DNA of 64,000 nt from Nesterenkonia haasae (GTDB taxonomy: Bacteria > Actinomycetota > Actinomycetes > Actinomycetales > Micrococcaceae): positions 494,375 to 558,374 of the forward strand of contig NZ_VFIE01000018.1 in NCBI RefSeq assembly GCF_010119385.1. The letters run 5' to 3'. The translations under genes and the position numbers were made by a program. Below, piece by piece: positions 45,573-54,175 of this stretch (positions are counted from its first letter, which is position 1; the number at the start of each line of letters is the position of its first letter). Below the pieces are notes generated by a model. That model worked only from the letters and a program-made list of their open reading frames with translations. It had not been told where the DNA came from and made no database searches.

Positions 45573-47176
45573 ACTCGGATCCTTGGGTCGAGGACGGCGT
45601 AAAGAATGTCAGCGATGAAGTTGAAGAGCACCGCTATTCCTCCGGTGAAGACGATGACAGCCATCACCGGGGCAGGGTCGACGTTGGACAACCCGGTGAT
45701 GAACATGGTGCCCATGGAGTTCCACCCAAAGACTCTCTCAACGATGATCGCTCCCCCGATGAGACCGGCGAAGTCGAAGGCCACTAGTGTGGCCAGCGGA
45801 ATCATCGCATTACGGAAAGCATGTTTGAGCACCACGGTACGTTCGGTGACGCCCTTTGCCCGCGCAGTGCGAATGTAATCCTGCTGAATCACTTCGAGCA
45901 TCGAGCTTCGGGTGTAACGGGTATATGTTGCCAAGGACGTCAGCATGATGACGAGCGTGGGCAGCCACAACTGAGTCAGCTGGTCCAAAGACACAACCCA
46001 GAAGTCATCGGCCCGAAGATTGGGCGTGGATGCGCCAACAGTTCGAATAGGACGCGGTTTCGCTGACAACAGACCTGGCCAGGTGTACATGTAGTGGTCC
46101 AGAAGGATGATGCCAGAAATCAGGATCCCTGTGAGGACGGTGACTGCAGTAGCCTGACCCTTCGCGTACCCACCGAATATCCGGCCTATGGCCAGACAAA
46201 TGGCAATAGTGAGCAGGAAGAGACCAAGGGGAAGCAAGTAGCTCTCGGCGCCACGCATAAGGTTCCAGGTCAGGAAGTACGAGACGACGCCGAGCGCGGC
46301 CACAGCCAAGCCGCAATAGAGCACCTTGAGATTGTGAATTCCCGCAATCATGGCGGTGAAGCCCACGGCAAGGACTATTGCCGCGATGGCGATGAAACCG
46401 GTCCCCAGCCTCGGCTGTTCCATGAAATGAATGTGGTCCAGAAAGGGCATCACGGTGCAGGTGTAGAAAAACATGACTGCGCCAGTTGCGATCCGACGGC
46501 GGCTACTGCCGCCGATAATGGTCGGTATGGCAATGGCGAGTAGTACCGCCACTATCAAGATGGTGGTCGGCGCGAAGTGCGGATCTGCCATCCAGTCGTT
46601 GTAGCGAATGGCCAGATACTCCTTGGCGATCACGGCCGCCCAGAACAGCGGGAGTGACCAGAAGAGGAACATGACAAAGCTCATAGAGTAGTCAAAGACC
46701 GAATACTGGCGCAGAGCTGAGATGATGCCGGTCAGTACTCCCAAAACGATCGCTAGCAGCGTAGCAATCAAGACCAGGCGCAGCGACACTGCTGCTGCAT
46801 TGGCGATCTGTGCCGTGACATCGCCGCCATTGATAGTAGTGCCCCAATCACAGACCCCAATAATGCTGTCCGTGGGGTCTAGACACCCGAGCACGCCCGT
46901 CAGCCAGTCCCAGTAGCGTTCGTACCAAGGCAAGTAGTACTGGTCGGTCCAGGGGAGCATCAAGTTCAACTGCTCGGCCCTGAGTTCCATCTGATACTCA
47001 GCATCGGCGTCTGTGGACTCACGCAGATCCTGCAAGGGATCTCCTGAGTGAACGACGAGAAAGTACGAAAGAAGTGAGGCACCGAAAAGGACGAGGAAAA
47101 GTCGTCCGAAGCGCTTAAAGATGTAGTTCAGCACGGTGGGTAGATCGCCTTCCGGTCTGTGCGGGTCATAGGCCAT
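45569..47176 (-). CDS. Enlarged peptide ABC transporter permease (DppB type with extra membrane segments)
   Basis: A 535-residue permease, about 200 residues larger than usual. The N-terminal signature (YIFKRFGRLFLVLFGASLLS) and the C-terminal BPD part (EAA loop YIRTARAKGVTERTVVL, terminus YAVLDPRIRV) are canonical. Between about residues 200 and 350 lies an insertion of five or more hydrophobic helices (for example AIVLAVGFTAMIAGIHNLKV). A GC-rich hairpin separates it from the receptor gene upstream. The extra segment could be a lipid-facing or regulatory addition; its function is unknown. Confidence 0.9.
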   Translation of the reverse strand: MAYDPHRPEGDLPTVLNYIFKRFGRLFLVLFGASLLSYFLVVHSGDPLQDLRESTDADAEYQMELRAEQLNLMLPWTDQYYLPWYERYWDWLTGVLGCLDPTDSIIGVCDWGTTINGGDVTAQIANAAAVSLRLVLIATLLAIVLGVLTGIISALRQYSVFDYSMSFVMFLFWSLPLFWAAVIAKEYLAIRYNDWMADPHFAPTTILIVAVLLAIAIPTIIGGSSRRRIATGAVMFFYTCTVMPFLDHIHFMEQPRLGTGFIAIAAIVLAVGFTAMIAGIHNLKVLYCGLAVAALGVVSYFLTWNLMRGAESYLLPLGLFLLTIAICLAIGRIFGGYAKGQATAVTVLTGILISGIILLDHYMYTWPGLLSAKPRPIRTVGASTPNLRADDFWVVSLDQLTQLWLPTLVIMLTSLATYTRYTRSSMLEVIQQDYIRTARAKGVTERTVVLKHAFRNAMIPLATLVAFDFAGLIGGAIIVERVFGWNSMGTMFITGLSNVDPAPVMAVIVFTGGIAVLFNFIADILYAVLDPRIRV

Positions 47177-47185
47177 GCACCGGCC

Positions 47186-47217
47186 GGGGCCCGGCAGAGA
47201 GATCTCTACCGGGCCCC
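47186..47217. other. Intergenic GC-rich hairpin between receptor and permease genes
   Basis: GGGGCCCGG and CCGGGCCCC form a 9-bp perfect stem around a 14-base loop that contains AGAGATCTCT. No T-tract follows on the minus strand, so it fits a message-stabilising or partial stop structure better than a complete terminator. It lies just before the enlarged permease gene. Confidence 0.65.
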
Positions 47218-47270
47218 TTTGCTGTGGTGCTGTACCGTGAGCGGCGAGTCAAGTTCCTAGAGGAACCGAC

Positions 47271-49208
47271 TCACTCGGCCCGCTGCCACTGTTCAGCGTT
47301 CCACGTAACGCTTGACTGCGCGGCGGTCAGTCGAACATTGGCGATTGAAGCATCTGCAGCCACAATGCCGGGGTGGACATAGAGCGGAATGCCGTGCAGG
47401 TCGTCCCAAAGGGCTTTCTCAATCTCGACCAGTGCTTCAGTGCGCTCCTCATCAGAAACGTTGTCCCCAACGACTCTCCATTGCTCATCAACAGTCTCGT
47501 TTGAGAAGCCAGTTGCATTCTGGGCTCCATCTGAGGAGTAGATGTTCAGTCCTGAAACAACTTGTCCTGAACCAGCCCAGGCGAACATTGCAACACCGGA
47601 CCAGTTGCCTTCGAGGAGTTCAGCACCGAAGTCCGGAGTTCCGGCGTCGACAATGTCAAAGCCTGCGCCCTCGGACCCGCAGTAGGTGTTGATGATTTCC
47701 ACCGCAGCGGAACGACGTGGCTGACCGAAGTGGTTGATCTCAACAGTCGTGCCCACAGCGTCGTTCTCTTCGATGATCTCAGCGGCTGCGTCTACATCAG
47801 CCTCGTCGTAACGGCCGTCGTAGGACTCTGCTACGAAATCCTCGTAGTCATCCTCAAATGCGAGCTTTTCGCGAGCGTTGAGTACCTCAGCGTCTGGGTT
47901 GACGGGTGCGATCAACTGGTCGACGATTTCCTGCCGCGGAAGACAGAGCGCGAATGCTTCAGCCAACTCTGGTGTGTCCGCGAATGGGCCCTGCTGGTAC
48001 TGGAAGTCAATGTGCTCCCAGGTAGCAACGTCGCCTTCGTGGACAACGAAGTCGCCGGTCTCGGCGAGTGAGTCGAGGCCGAGCTTCACGTCTTCGTCAG
48101 CCTGGGGCTCGATAACGTGAAGATCGAGGTTTTCCAGTGCCTGGACGTGGGTGTCCTCGTTGAGGAAGTCAATCACGATGGTGTCCACACCCGGAGGAGT
48201 TCCCCACCACTCGGGATTTGGTTCCAGGGTGACGGAGCCACCGGTCTCTTCACCTTCCCAGTTCCAGTCCGCCATCTGATAGGGACCGGAGGACAGCGCG
48301 ATTTCCGGATCCCACTCACCCTCACTACCCATGCCGGTGTTCCATACCTCAGCAACAGGCTCGAGAGCGTCGAGGTCAGCCTCAGCAATCGCTGTATCAA
48401 GGTCTTCAACGCTTATGTCTGCCTGCTCTGCCACAATGTGGGCAGGGACATATGAATTGCCGATTAGGAGCTGCCAGTCCGCGTAAAACTCAGGAAGCTC
48501 CATGGTGAAAGTCTTGGAATCGGGACTCTCGGACTGAAAGCCTTCCGGTACGTACAACGGCAAGGTAGCGCCTGAGGGGCTAAATCCAGCTCCTGGCTCA
48601 CCCTCTTCACCCTCTTCAGCCTCTTCAGCCTCTGCCTCATCAGAACCTGCGTAGGCCTGTGCTGCCCACAGCAGCTGGTAATCACGAGCTGTGATGGGAG
48701 TGCCATCAGACCAGACGGCCTCATCGTTGATGGTGTACTCAACAATGAACGGATCTTCTTCGCTGGTCACCTCGAAGGTGCCGAACTCCTCGTTCGGGTT
48801 GATGGAGAGGTCTGTACCGAAGTACATGAAATTGGATCGCATGCGATCCATGACCACTGAATTGCTGACAGAGTTCGCGCCCGAGTAGTCATTATTGACG
48901 TTGACGAAAGGCTGCTCACCCGGAGACACGATGATGGTGTCTTCCTGTGTTTCGAAGTCCTCCGGCATTTCAGCCCGTGCGCCCGAGTCTGGAACTGTCG
49001 AATACAGGGCACCTTCCTGGTCGAATTCGCCGCCGGTTCCCTCCTGGACGCCGCCTTCGCCATTGCCGTTGTCGCCGGTCTCGCCGTTCTCGGCGCCATT
49101 GGCATCGCCATTGCCGTTCTCTTCATCATTGCCGGGCGTGCAGCCCGACAGGACGAGTGCGCTGGAGGCCACAATGGCCGCAGCAGCAGAGAGTTTGCGT
49201 AGTTTCAC
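47271..49208 (-). CDS. Peptide ABC transporter substrate-binding lipoprotein (family 5), third receptor
   Basis: A 645-residue receptor, longer than the two others by about 100 residues. GTG at 49208 follows GAGGAG by 7 bases; an upstream frame to 49304 is rejected. Lipobox LSGC is followed by a Gly/Asn/Glu/Asp-rich linker to about residue 55. The SBP_bac_5 fold has DEAVWSDGTPITARDYQLLW, and an acidic insertion (AEAEEAEEGEEGEPGAG) sits near residue 195. The divergent sequence suggests a different ligand class from the tandem pair. It is the first gene of the second peptide-transport operon. Confidence 0.92.
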   Translation of the reverse strand: MKLRKLSAAAAIVASSALVLSGCTPGNDEENGNGDANGAENGETGDNGNGEGGVQEGTGGEFDQEGALYSTVPDSGARAEMPEDFETQEDTIIVSPGEQPFVNVNNDYSGANSVSNSVVMDRMRSNFMYFGTDLSINPNEEFGTFEVTSEEDPFIVEYTINDEAVWSDGTPITARDYQLLWAAQAYAGSDEAEAEEAEEGEEGEPGAGFSPSGATLPLYVPEGFQSESPDSKTFTMELPEFYADWQLLIGNSYVPAHIVAEQADISVEDLDTAIAEADLDALEPVAEVWNTGMGSEGEWDPEIALSSGPYQMADWNWEGEETGGSVTLEPNPEWWGTPPGVDTIVIDFLNEDTHVQALENLDLHVIEPQADEDVKLGLDSLAETGDFVVHEGDVATWEHIDFQYQQGPFADTPELAEAFALCLPRQEIVDQLIAPVNPDAEVLNAREKLAFEDDYEDFVAESYDGRYDEADVDAAAEIIEENDAVGTTVEINHFGQPRRSAAVEIINTYCGSEGAGFDIVDAGTPDFGAELLEGNWSGVAMFAWAGSGQVVSGLNIYSSDGAQNATGFSNETVDEQWRVVGDNVSDEERTEALVEIEKALWDDLHGIPLYVHPGIVAADASIANVRLTAAQSSVTWNAEQWQRAE

Positions 49209-49663
49209 GTATTGCTCCTCAAGAAATTTAGGTGCGGAGTGACTAGTGGTGTGTGCCACACCCCAGAACTCAGGTGCCCCCCAGATTACGACCGACCGAC
49301 TCACCTATTGAGACATTTCAGCCCTCGTGATCGAATCGTTACCGGGGCATGCAAGGCCACAGAACGGCGCCTAACGCGATCGAAAAGGAAGTCAAGCCCG
49401 ACGATTCAACATTTACGAAACCTTCCAGGTGAGAAGCGCGATGCCACTTTTCCCTTCGAACTTCGCCGCCATTCCGGGCAAGTCGGCATGCAGCATAAAT
49501 TCAGGTTTCCCCAAGGTTACCCAAAGTTCACAAGCTTCTAAGGAGTCCGCGAAACACTGTTGTAACGCCAGCTGGACGCTGCGTGGGTGTTAGCTGGCGT
49601 TTCAGCCAGCAGAAATGTTACGAAATATTACGCTTTGTGTCATGAGTCACAGCCCAGAGCAAG
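49209..49663. other. 455-bp gap upstream of the third receptor gene; hairpins but no gene
   Basis: No coding frame is convincing here. AACGCCAGCT (49564-49573) pairs with AGCTGGCGTT (49592-49601), and GCTGGC (49593-49598) can alternatively pair with GCCAGC (49605-49610), so two exclusive hairpins share one arm. These probably include the YihY terminator. GGTTTCCCCAA and GGTTACCCAAA at about 49504-49525 form an imperfect direct repeat, and the stretch at 49610-49640 is AT-rich. A promoter for the receptor operon must lie here; I cannot fix it. Confidence 0.45.
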
Positions 49664-50917
49664 CTACGAATGCTTCCTCCAGAGCTCATCGGGGTCGTTC
49701 GTGCTGCCCTCAGACAGTCGCAGCGCACGTCCAGAAGCCACCAACTTCTCGTGCTTTGCGTGTTTCTTCTTCGAGCTCTTGGTCTCCCGGGGAGCCAACA
49801 TAATCGTGCGCTCGGCGACTATGCCTGCCTGGAGCTGCCGACCCCGCTCAAGTTCAGCATCCAACTCCGCGCCCAGCAGCAACACCATATTCATGATGTA
49901 CACCCAGAACAGGAAGATGATGACACTGGCTAACGCCCCGTAGGTGGCCTCATAGTTGGCAAAGTTCACCACGTAGACCGCGATACCCGCAGTAGTCAGG
50001 ATCATCACCAGAATCGTGACCAGGGCCCCTGCAGAGGTCCACTTCACCCCTGACTGACGAATATTCGGTGTGGTCGTATACAGCATGGCAATTCCGGCTG
50101 CCGCCACAAGAATGAGCACCACAGGGGTGGCCCAGTTCCACACGGTCACCGCTGTGTCCCCAAGGCCAATAGTGCTTCCCACCGCTTGAGCGATAGGGCC
50201 TGAGACGACCAGCATCATGCCGGCAGCGGCCACGAGCAGGATGAGTATCACTGTGACCAGATACACCAGGGGCCGCAGTTTGAGAATCGAACGCCCTTCC
50301 TCAACCTCCCAGATCCGGTTCATCGCCCGGGAGAAGCCATTGACGTAGTTCGAAGCCGTCCAGAGGGCCAGCAGGATCCCAACAGCCAGACCCAGCCCGG
50401 CACCCCCGACACCGGTGATGTTGCCCATGACAGTGTCGACCGTGTCCATGACCTCCTGGTTGCCGTCGGTCATGTCATCAACCGTGTCAACGAAGAATCC
50501 GGTGACACGATCAGCCTCACCGACTAGGCCAAGAATCGACACCAGAGCGATGAGCGCGGGAAAGATCGATAAGACTGCGTAGTAGGTCAGCCCGGCGGCC
50601 AGATCAGTGCATCTGTCGCGTCCGAATTCGCTTAAGGTCCGCTTGAGGCTGTACTTCCAGGTTGCTTTTGTCAGCTTCAGCGGCGAGGCCACCTTGCGGT
50701 CATCCTGATGCGCACTCTCGCCCTCAGCGTGCTCCTCACGCTGAAGTGCCTTCACCATGTACGGCTGGTCCGCGGCTGCGGAGACGGTACCTGGCTCAGA
50801 ACCGTCATGGTATGTAGCCGTCTCATCAAATATGTCCGTGTCTTTTTCGTCACGGAGACGCACCCTGTGGGGCGCGAGACCGGTTGGCGCAGCGGGGTGA
50901 TCCTGGGAAGCGTTCAT
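49664..50917 (-). CDS. YihY/BrkB-family (UPF0761) membrane protein
   Basis: A 417-residue protein. The N-terminal cytoplasmic region is followed by the YihY core with six helices. DRCTDLAAGLTYYAVLSIFPALIAL at about residue 90 is the family signature, and the C-terminal helices contain ASVIIFLFWVYIMNMVLLLGAELDAELER. The basic tail (KSSKKKHAKHEK) is cytoplasmic. Once called ribonuclease BN, the family is now only known as a membrane protein of unclear role. ATG 50917 is preferred to 50959, which lies in a Pro/Arg-rich stretch. It lies downstream of mrpG on the same strand. Confidence 0.9.
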   Translation of the reverse strand: MNASQDHPAAPTGLAPHRVRLRDEKDTDIFDETATYHDGSEPGTVSAAADQPYMVKALQREEHAEGESAHQDDRKVASPLKLTKATWKYSLKRTLSEFGRDRCTDLAAGLTYYAVLSIFPALIALVSILGLVGEADRVTGFFVDTVDDMTDGNQEVMDTVDTVMGNITGVGGAGLGLAVGILLALWTASNYVNGFSRAMNRIWEVEEGRSILKLRPLVYLVTVILILLVAAAGMMLVVSGPIAQAVGSTIGLGDTAVTVWNWATPVVLILVAAAGIAMLYTTTPNIRQSGVKWTSAGALVTILVMILTTAGIAVYVVNFANYEATYGALASVIIFLFWVYIMNMVLLLGAELDAELERGRQLQAGIVAERTIMLAPRETKSSKKKHAKHEKLVASGRALRLSEGSTNDPDELWRKHS

Positions 50918-50969
50918 AATCCACAGTATCCGGATACTTCCTGGACGGCCCGTGTGCACGGCCGTGACG

Positions 50970-51347
50970 TTACGTTGAAGATTCAGCCTCTGGGTCCGTC
51001 ACCCGGTCCCGGCGGGTTTTGAGCAGGTCGTCTGTATGGGTGATTTCAGCTGGGGCGGAGTTGTTGAGGTATCCGGAGCGCGCGATCGCCATAGATCCCA
51101 CTGCGGAGGTCAGCAGCTGGGCGATCACTGCCACGGCTGCCTTCACCAGGTTCAGCCAGCTGAAGTCCATCAGAAGCGCGCCGATCACAATGGAAGCCAC
51201 TCCCAGGCCCGCAGAGGTGCCGACCGCTGAGGCGCGCAGGTAGAGGTCCGGCAGTCTGAACAACCCGATACCGGCCACAATGATGGTGACGATACCCAGG
51301 AAGATGAACACCAGACCGGTTCCGTGCATGATGTCGTGGAATTCCAT
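50970..51347 (-). CDS. mrpG: Mrp Na+/H+ antiporter subunit G
   Basis: A 125-residue small subunit with three helices (GLVFIFLGIVTIIVAGIGLFR, then LYLRASAVGTSAGLGVASIV). A polar cytoplasmic tail of about 35 residues ends it. Last gene of the antiporter operon, overlapping mrpF by 1 bp. Confidence 0.93.
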   Translation of the reverse strand: MEFHDIMHGTGLVFIFLGIVTIIVAGIGLFRLPDLYLRASAVGTSAGLGVASIVIGALLMDFSWLNLVKAAVAVIAQLLTSAVGSMAIARSGYLNNSAPAEITHTDDLLKTRRDRVTDPEAESST

Positions 51348-51610
51348 CAGCGGCGTCCTCCTGATCCGAGCCGGGCCATTGAGATGGCAGCCATGAACCC
51401 GAGCAGGGTGGCAATGAGAATGATGTCGAACAGCGCCTCGATGTTGGCCCGGAGTCCGATGAGCGCGATGAACCCGATGATCGCGAAGAAGATGAGGTCC
51501 GCCGCCACCGCCCTGTCAGTAATCTTGGGGCCCAGGTAGGCGCGCACACCAGCCAGCAGCATCCCGAGCCCCAGCAGGATCAGGGCTATTTCCAGGGTGA
51601 CCTCAGACAT
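51347..51610 (-). CDS. mrpF: Mrp Na+/H+ antiporter subunit F
   Basis: An 87-residue subunit with three helices; RAYLGPKITDRAVAADLIFF between helices 1 and 2 is characteristic of MnhF. Its start overlaps the mrpE stop by one base and its stop overlaps the mrpG start, so translation is coupled. Confidence 0.93.
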   Translation of the reverse strand: MSEVTLEIALILLGLGMLLAGVRAYLGPKITDRAVAADLIFFAIIGFIALIGLRANIEALFDIILIATLLGFMAAISMARLGSGGRR

Positions 51611-52041
51611 CAGCGCACCTCATCTTCTGGCGGCTCATCGACAGGAACGACGTCCGGGACCCGGAGCGGACGGGACAGATCGCCCGGGGAGCGCCGGAGG
51701 GCTCGTAGCATCCGGTCTTCCATCTCCTGAATCTCCCCCACCAAGGACTCCCGGGATTCGACAAACATGCCGTGCACGTACAGAATCTTGTGCTCCCGAG
51801 AAATCGACAGGGTCAGTGTGCCCGGTGTCAGGGTGATGAAGCATGAGATGAGCGTCCATTCGGTGTCAGACTCGCTGGCGGCCGGCACCGCGATAATCGC
51901 TGGAGAGGTCTTCATCCGTTTCTTGGATCGGAGGATGTCCAGCGTGACATAGACATTGGCCATCACGAATGCCTTGGCGTACCAGAAGAGGAAGCTCGCT
52001 ATACGCCAGGGCCAGGAGGCCAGGGAGGAAGTGGTACTCAT
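51610..52041 (-). CDS. mrpE: Mrp Na+/H+ antiporter subunit E
   Basis: A 143-residue subunit with an N-terminal membrane segment and the MnhE domain (ANVYVTLDILRSKKRMKTSP, CFITLTPGTLTLSI, LYVHGMFVES). The helix content before residue 30 is shorter than in some homologues. It overlaps mrpD by 4 bp. Needed for assembly of the complex in characterised systems. Confidence 0.92.
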   Translation of the reverse strand: MSTTSSLASWPWRIASFLFWYAKAFVMANVYVTLDILRSKKRMKTSPAIIAVPAASESDTEWTLISCFITLTPGTLTLSISREHKILYVHGMFVESRESLVGEIQEMEDRMLRALRRSPGDLSRPLRVPDVVPVDEPPEDEVR

Positions 52042-53648
52042 GCGTCCATCACCGCCTCAACGTAACCTTCGGGGTTCAACAGGTTCTCCGCCGCAGTCTC
52101 CGAGAGCAGCATCAGCAGTTCGGCGCCGAAGCCGAAGAAAACGGTGATCGCGGCAAGGATGGCACCGGGGATGATGAGCTTCACCGGAACTTTGACAGCC
52201 CGCTGACCGGAGAGAACCGCAGACATCGCAGCTGTGGGTGGGCCAATGGTGAGAGTGGGGTTCTCCGCCTGCGCCTGCACACGAAGGTACCGTTTGCCGT
52301 GCATCTTCTCCTGATACTTCAGCGCGTTGTCCTCAAGGTCGGCCGGAGGCTTGCCCATAAACACGCCCACCCAGATCTTGAGCATTGACAACAGAGTGAA
52401 GACACTGACGATCACGGCCACTGCGGCCACCCAGTAATGAGACTGCTCAAGGGTCGCCTGGATGATCGTGAACTTCGCTACGAATCCTGAGAAGGGCGGC
52501 AGGCCCGCCAGAGAGAGCGCGGCGATCATGAAGGTGATGGCGATCAGCGGCTCCCGTTTGAGCATGCCCCCGAGTTTGTCGATTTCCCCAGTTCCGTAGG
52601 TCTCCTCAATAGCACCGGTCGACATGAACAGGCTGGCCTTCACAATCATGTGGTGTAGCAGGTAGAAAATGCCAGCGGTCAGGCCTAGTCCGGTGAACAG
52701 GCCAACACCAATGAGGATGTAGCCGATCTGACTGATCATGTGGAAGACCAGAATGGACCGCGTCGTCTTTTCCCCGATCGCTCCCAGCACGCCGATCAGC
52801 ATCGTCATGCTGGTCACGACGAGGGCAATCCACAGGAACCGCTCGTCGCCGTCGAACATCACCGAATAGATCCGGTAGATCGCATAGATCGACACTTTGG
52901 TGTGGATACCAGAGAACAATGCAGTGACTGCCGGCGACGTCATGGGATATGTGCGGGTCAGCCAGCCGTGCACTGGGACCACTGCGGCCTTGATGCCGAT
53001 GGCTGTGAGAACGACGGCGCCGCCCACCGCCACCGCGGGATCCTCAGCAGCAGCTCCGTGCAGCTCAGCAAGATTAACGGTGCCGGCTGTGCCGTAGACA
53101 ATTCCGATACCGAACAGCAGCAGTGTGGAGGCAAGCAGGTTCACCGAGACGTAGATACGCGCCCCGTGGGCACCGAGTTTGGCGCCCATCATCGCCAATA
53201 GGCCATAACTGGGCAGGAGCATGACCTCGATGAACACGAACAGGTTGAAGATGTCTCCCGTCATCAGAGCCCCGGCTACACCAGCCATGAGGATGAGGAC
53301 GAACGGGTGGTAAAAGCGGGAGCGAGCCTCATGAGTCGCCATGGCGAACATGACGCTGGTTATGCCCAGAATCGTGATGATCATCAGCACCAGAGAGTTC
53401 AATGCGTCCACCACAAAGGGGATCGCAACCTGCGGAGTGAAATCCCAGAAACCTACTTTGTGAGCGAGCACGGTGCCATCATGAGTGGCGATCACCAGCA
53501 GAAGGGAGAACACGAACATCGCGGTCAGGGTCCCCAGGCTGATGATGTGCCGGGCACGCTTACTCTTGCGCAGGGCGGCACCCAAAGCGCCCATCAGCAG
53601 GGGAATGCCCACGAGCAGCGGCAGTAATGGCGGGAGGAGTTCAGTCAC
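52038..53648 (-). CDS. mrpD: Mrp Na+/H+ antiporter subunit D
   Basis: A 536-residue NuoM-like proton-translocating subunit with about 14 helices. Conserved features are MLLPSYGLLAMMG, the proton-channel lysine region VHGWLTRTYPMTSPAVTALFSG and YLLHHMIVKASLFMSTG. The C-terminus carries an extra helix after a soluble loop at about residues 415-470. Overlaps mrpC by 4 bp. Confidence 0.96.
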   Translation of the reverse strand: MTELLPPLLPLLVGIPLLMGALGAALRKSKRARHIISLGTLTAMFVFSLLLVIATHDGTVLAHKVGFWDFTPQVAIPFVVDALNSLVLMIITILGITSVMFAMATHEARSRFYHPFVLILMAGVAGALMTGDIFNLFVFIEVMLLPSYGLLAMMGAKLGAHGARIYVSVNLLASTLLLFGIGIVYGTAGTVNLAELHGAAAEDPAVAVGGAVVLTAIGIKAAVVPVHGWLTRTYPMTSPAVTALFSGIHTKVSIYAIYRIYSVMFDGDERFLWIALVVTSMTMLIGVLGAIGEKTTRSILVFHMISQIGYILIGVGLFTGLGLTAGIFYLLHHMIVKASLFMSTGAIEETYGTGEIDKLGGMLKREPLIAITFMIAALSLAGLPPFSGFVAKFTIIQATLEQSHYWVAAVAVIVSVFTLLSMLKIWVGVFMGKPPADLEDNALKYQEKMHGKRYLRVQAQAENPTLTIGPPTAAMSAVLSGQRAVKVPVKLIIPGAILAAITVFFGFGAELLMLLSETAAENLLNPEGYVEAVMDA

Positions 53649-54175
53649 TGTGGGTCCTCCCTGCGCGGGTGCTCGCCCGTTTCCGGATCAGTATTGGGAG
53701 CCTCCGCCGAGTCGTCGTCCTGGGCTTCGAAATCGTGCACCGGACTGATGGGTGAGGCGTCCGCGCCACCTGTGCCGGCAGCCACAGCGCCCGTGACCCC
53801 GGTGTCCACCGAGGAGCTTACGGTGTCCCCAGTGTCTGCCGCGCTCAGCACTTTGGCCGCTGATTCCTCATCGTTCTCCGTATCGTCATCATGCGTGGTG
53901 GTGATGGCAAGGGTGATCATGAACATGGTGATGGAGAAAGCGATCACAATGGCCGTCAGCACGAAAGCTTGAGGGAGTGGGTCTCCGCCTTCTCCATAGT
54001 CCGAGGTTCCGATGTACGGCACGCCCCGGTAGGCGGTGTTGCCGGCTGCGAACAGCAGCAGGTTTGCGGCATGGCTGGCCATGACGAATCCAAGCACAAT
54101 ACGGACCATGCCGCGCTGCATGAAGAGGTACACCGCTGCGGCGGTGAGTAGCCCGACTGCTATAGCGATACTCAT
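53645..54175 (-). CDS. mrpC: Mrp Na+/H+ antiporter subunit C with acidic tail
   Basis: A NuoK-like subunit of 176 residues. The first 95 hold three helices (VRIVLGFVMASHAANLLLFAAG, then LPQAFVLTAIVIAFSITMFM). The remaining 80 are an Asp/Glu/Ser/Thr-rich cytoplasmic tail that most MrpC proteins (about 110-130 residues) lack or have shorter. The start overlaps the mrpA stop by 1 bp. Confidence 0.94.
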   Translation of the reverse strand: MSIAIAVGLLTAAAVYLFMQRGMVRIVLGFVMASHAANLLLFAAGNTAYRGVPYIGTSDYGEGGDPLPQAFVLTAIVIAFSITMFMITLAITTTHDDDTENDEESAAKVLSAADTGDTVSSSVDTGVTGAVAAGTGGADASPISPVHDFEAQDDDSAEAPNTDPETGEHPRREDPQ

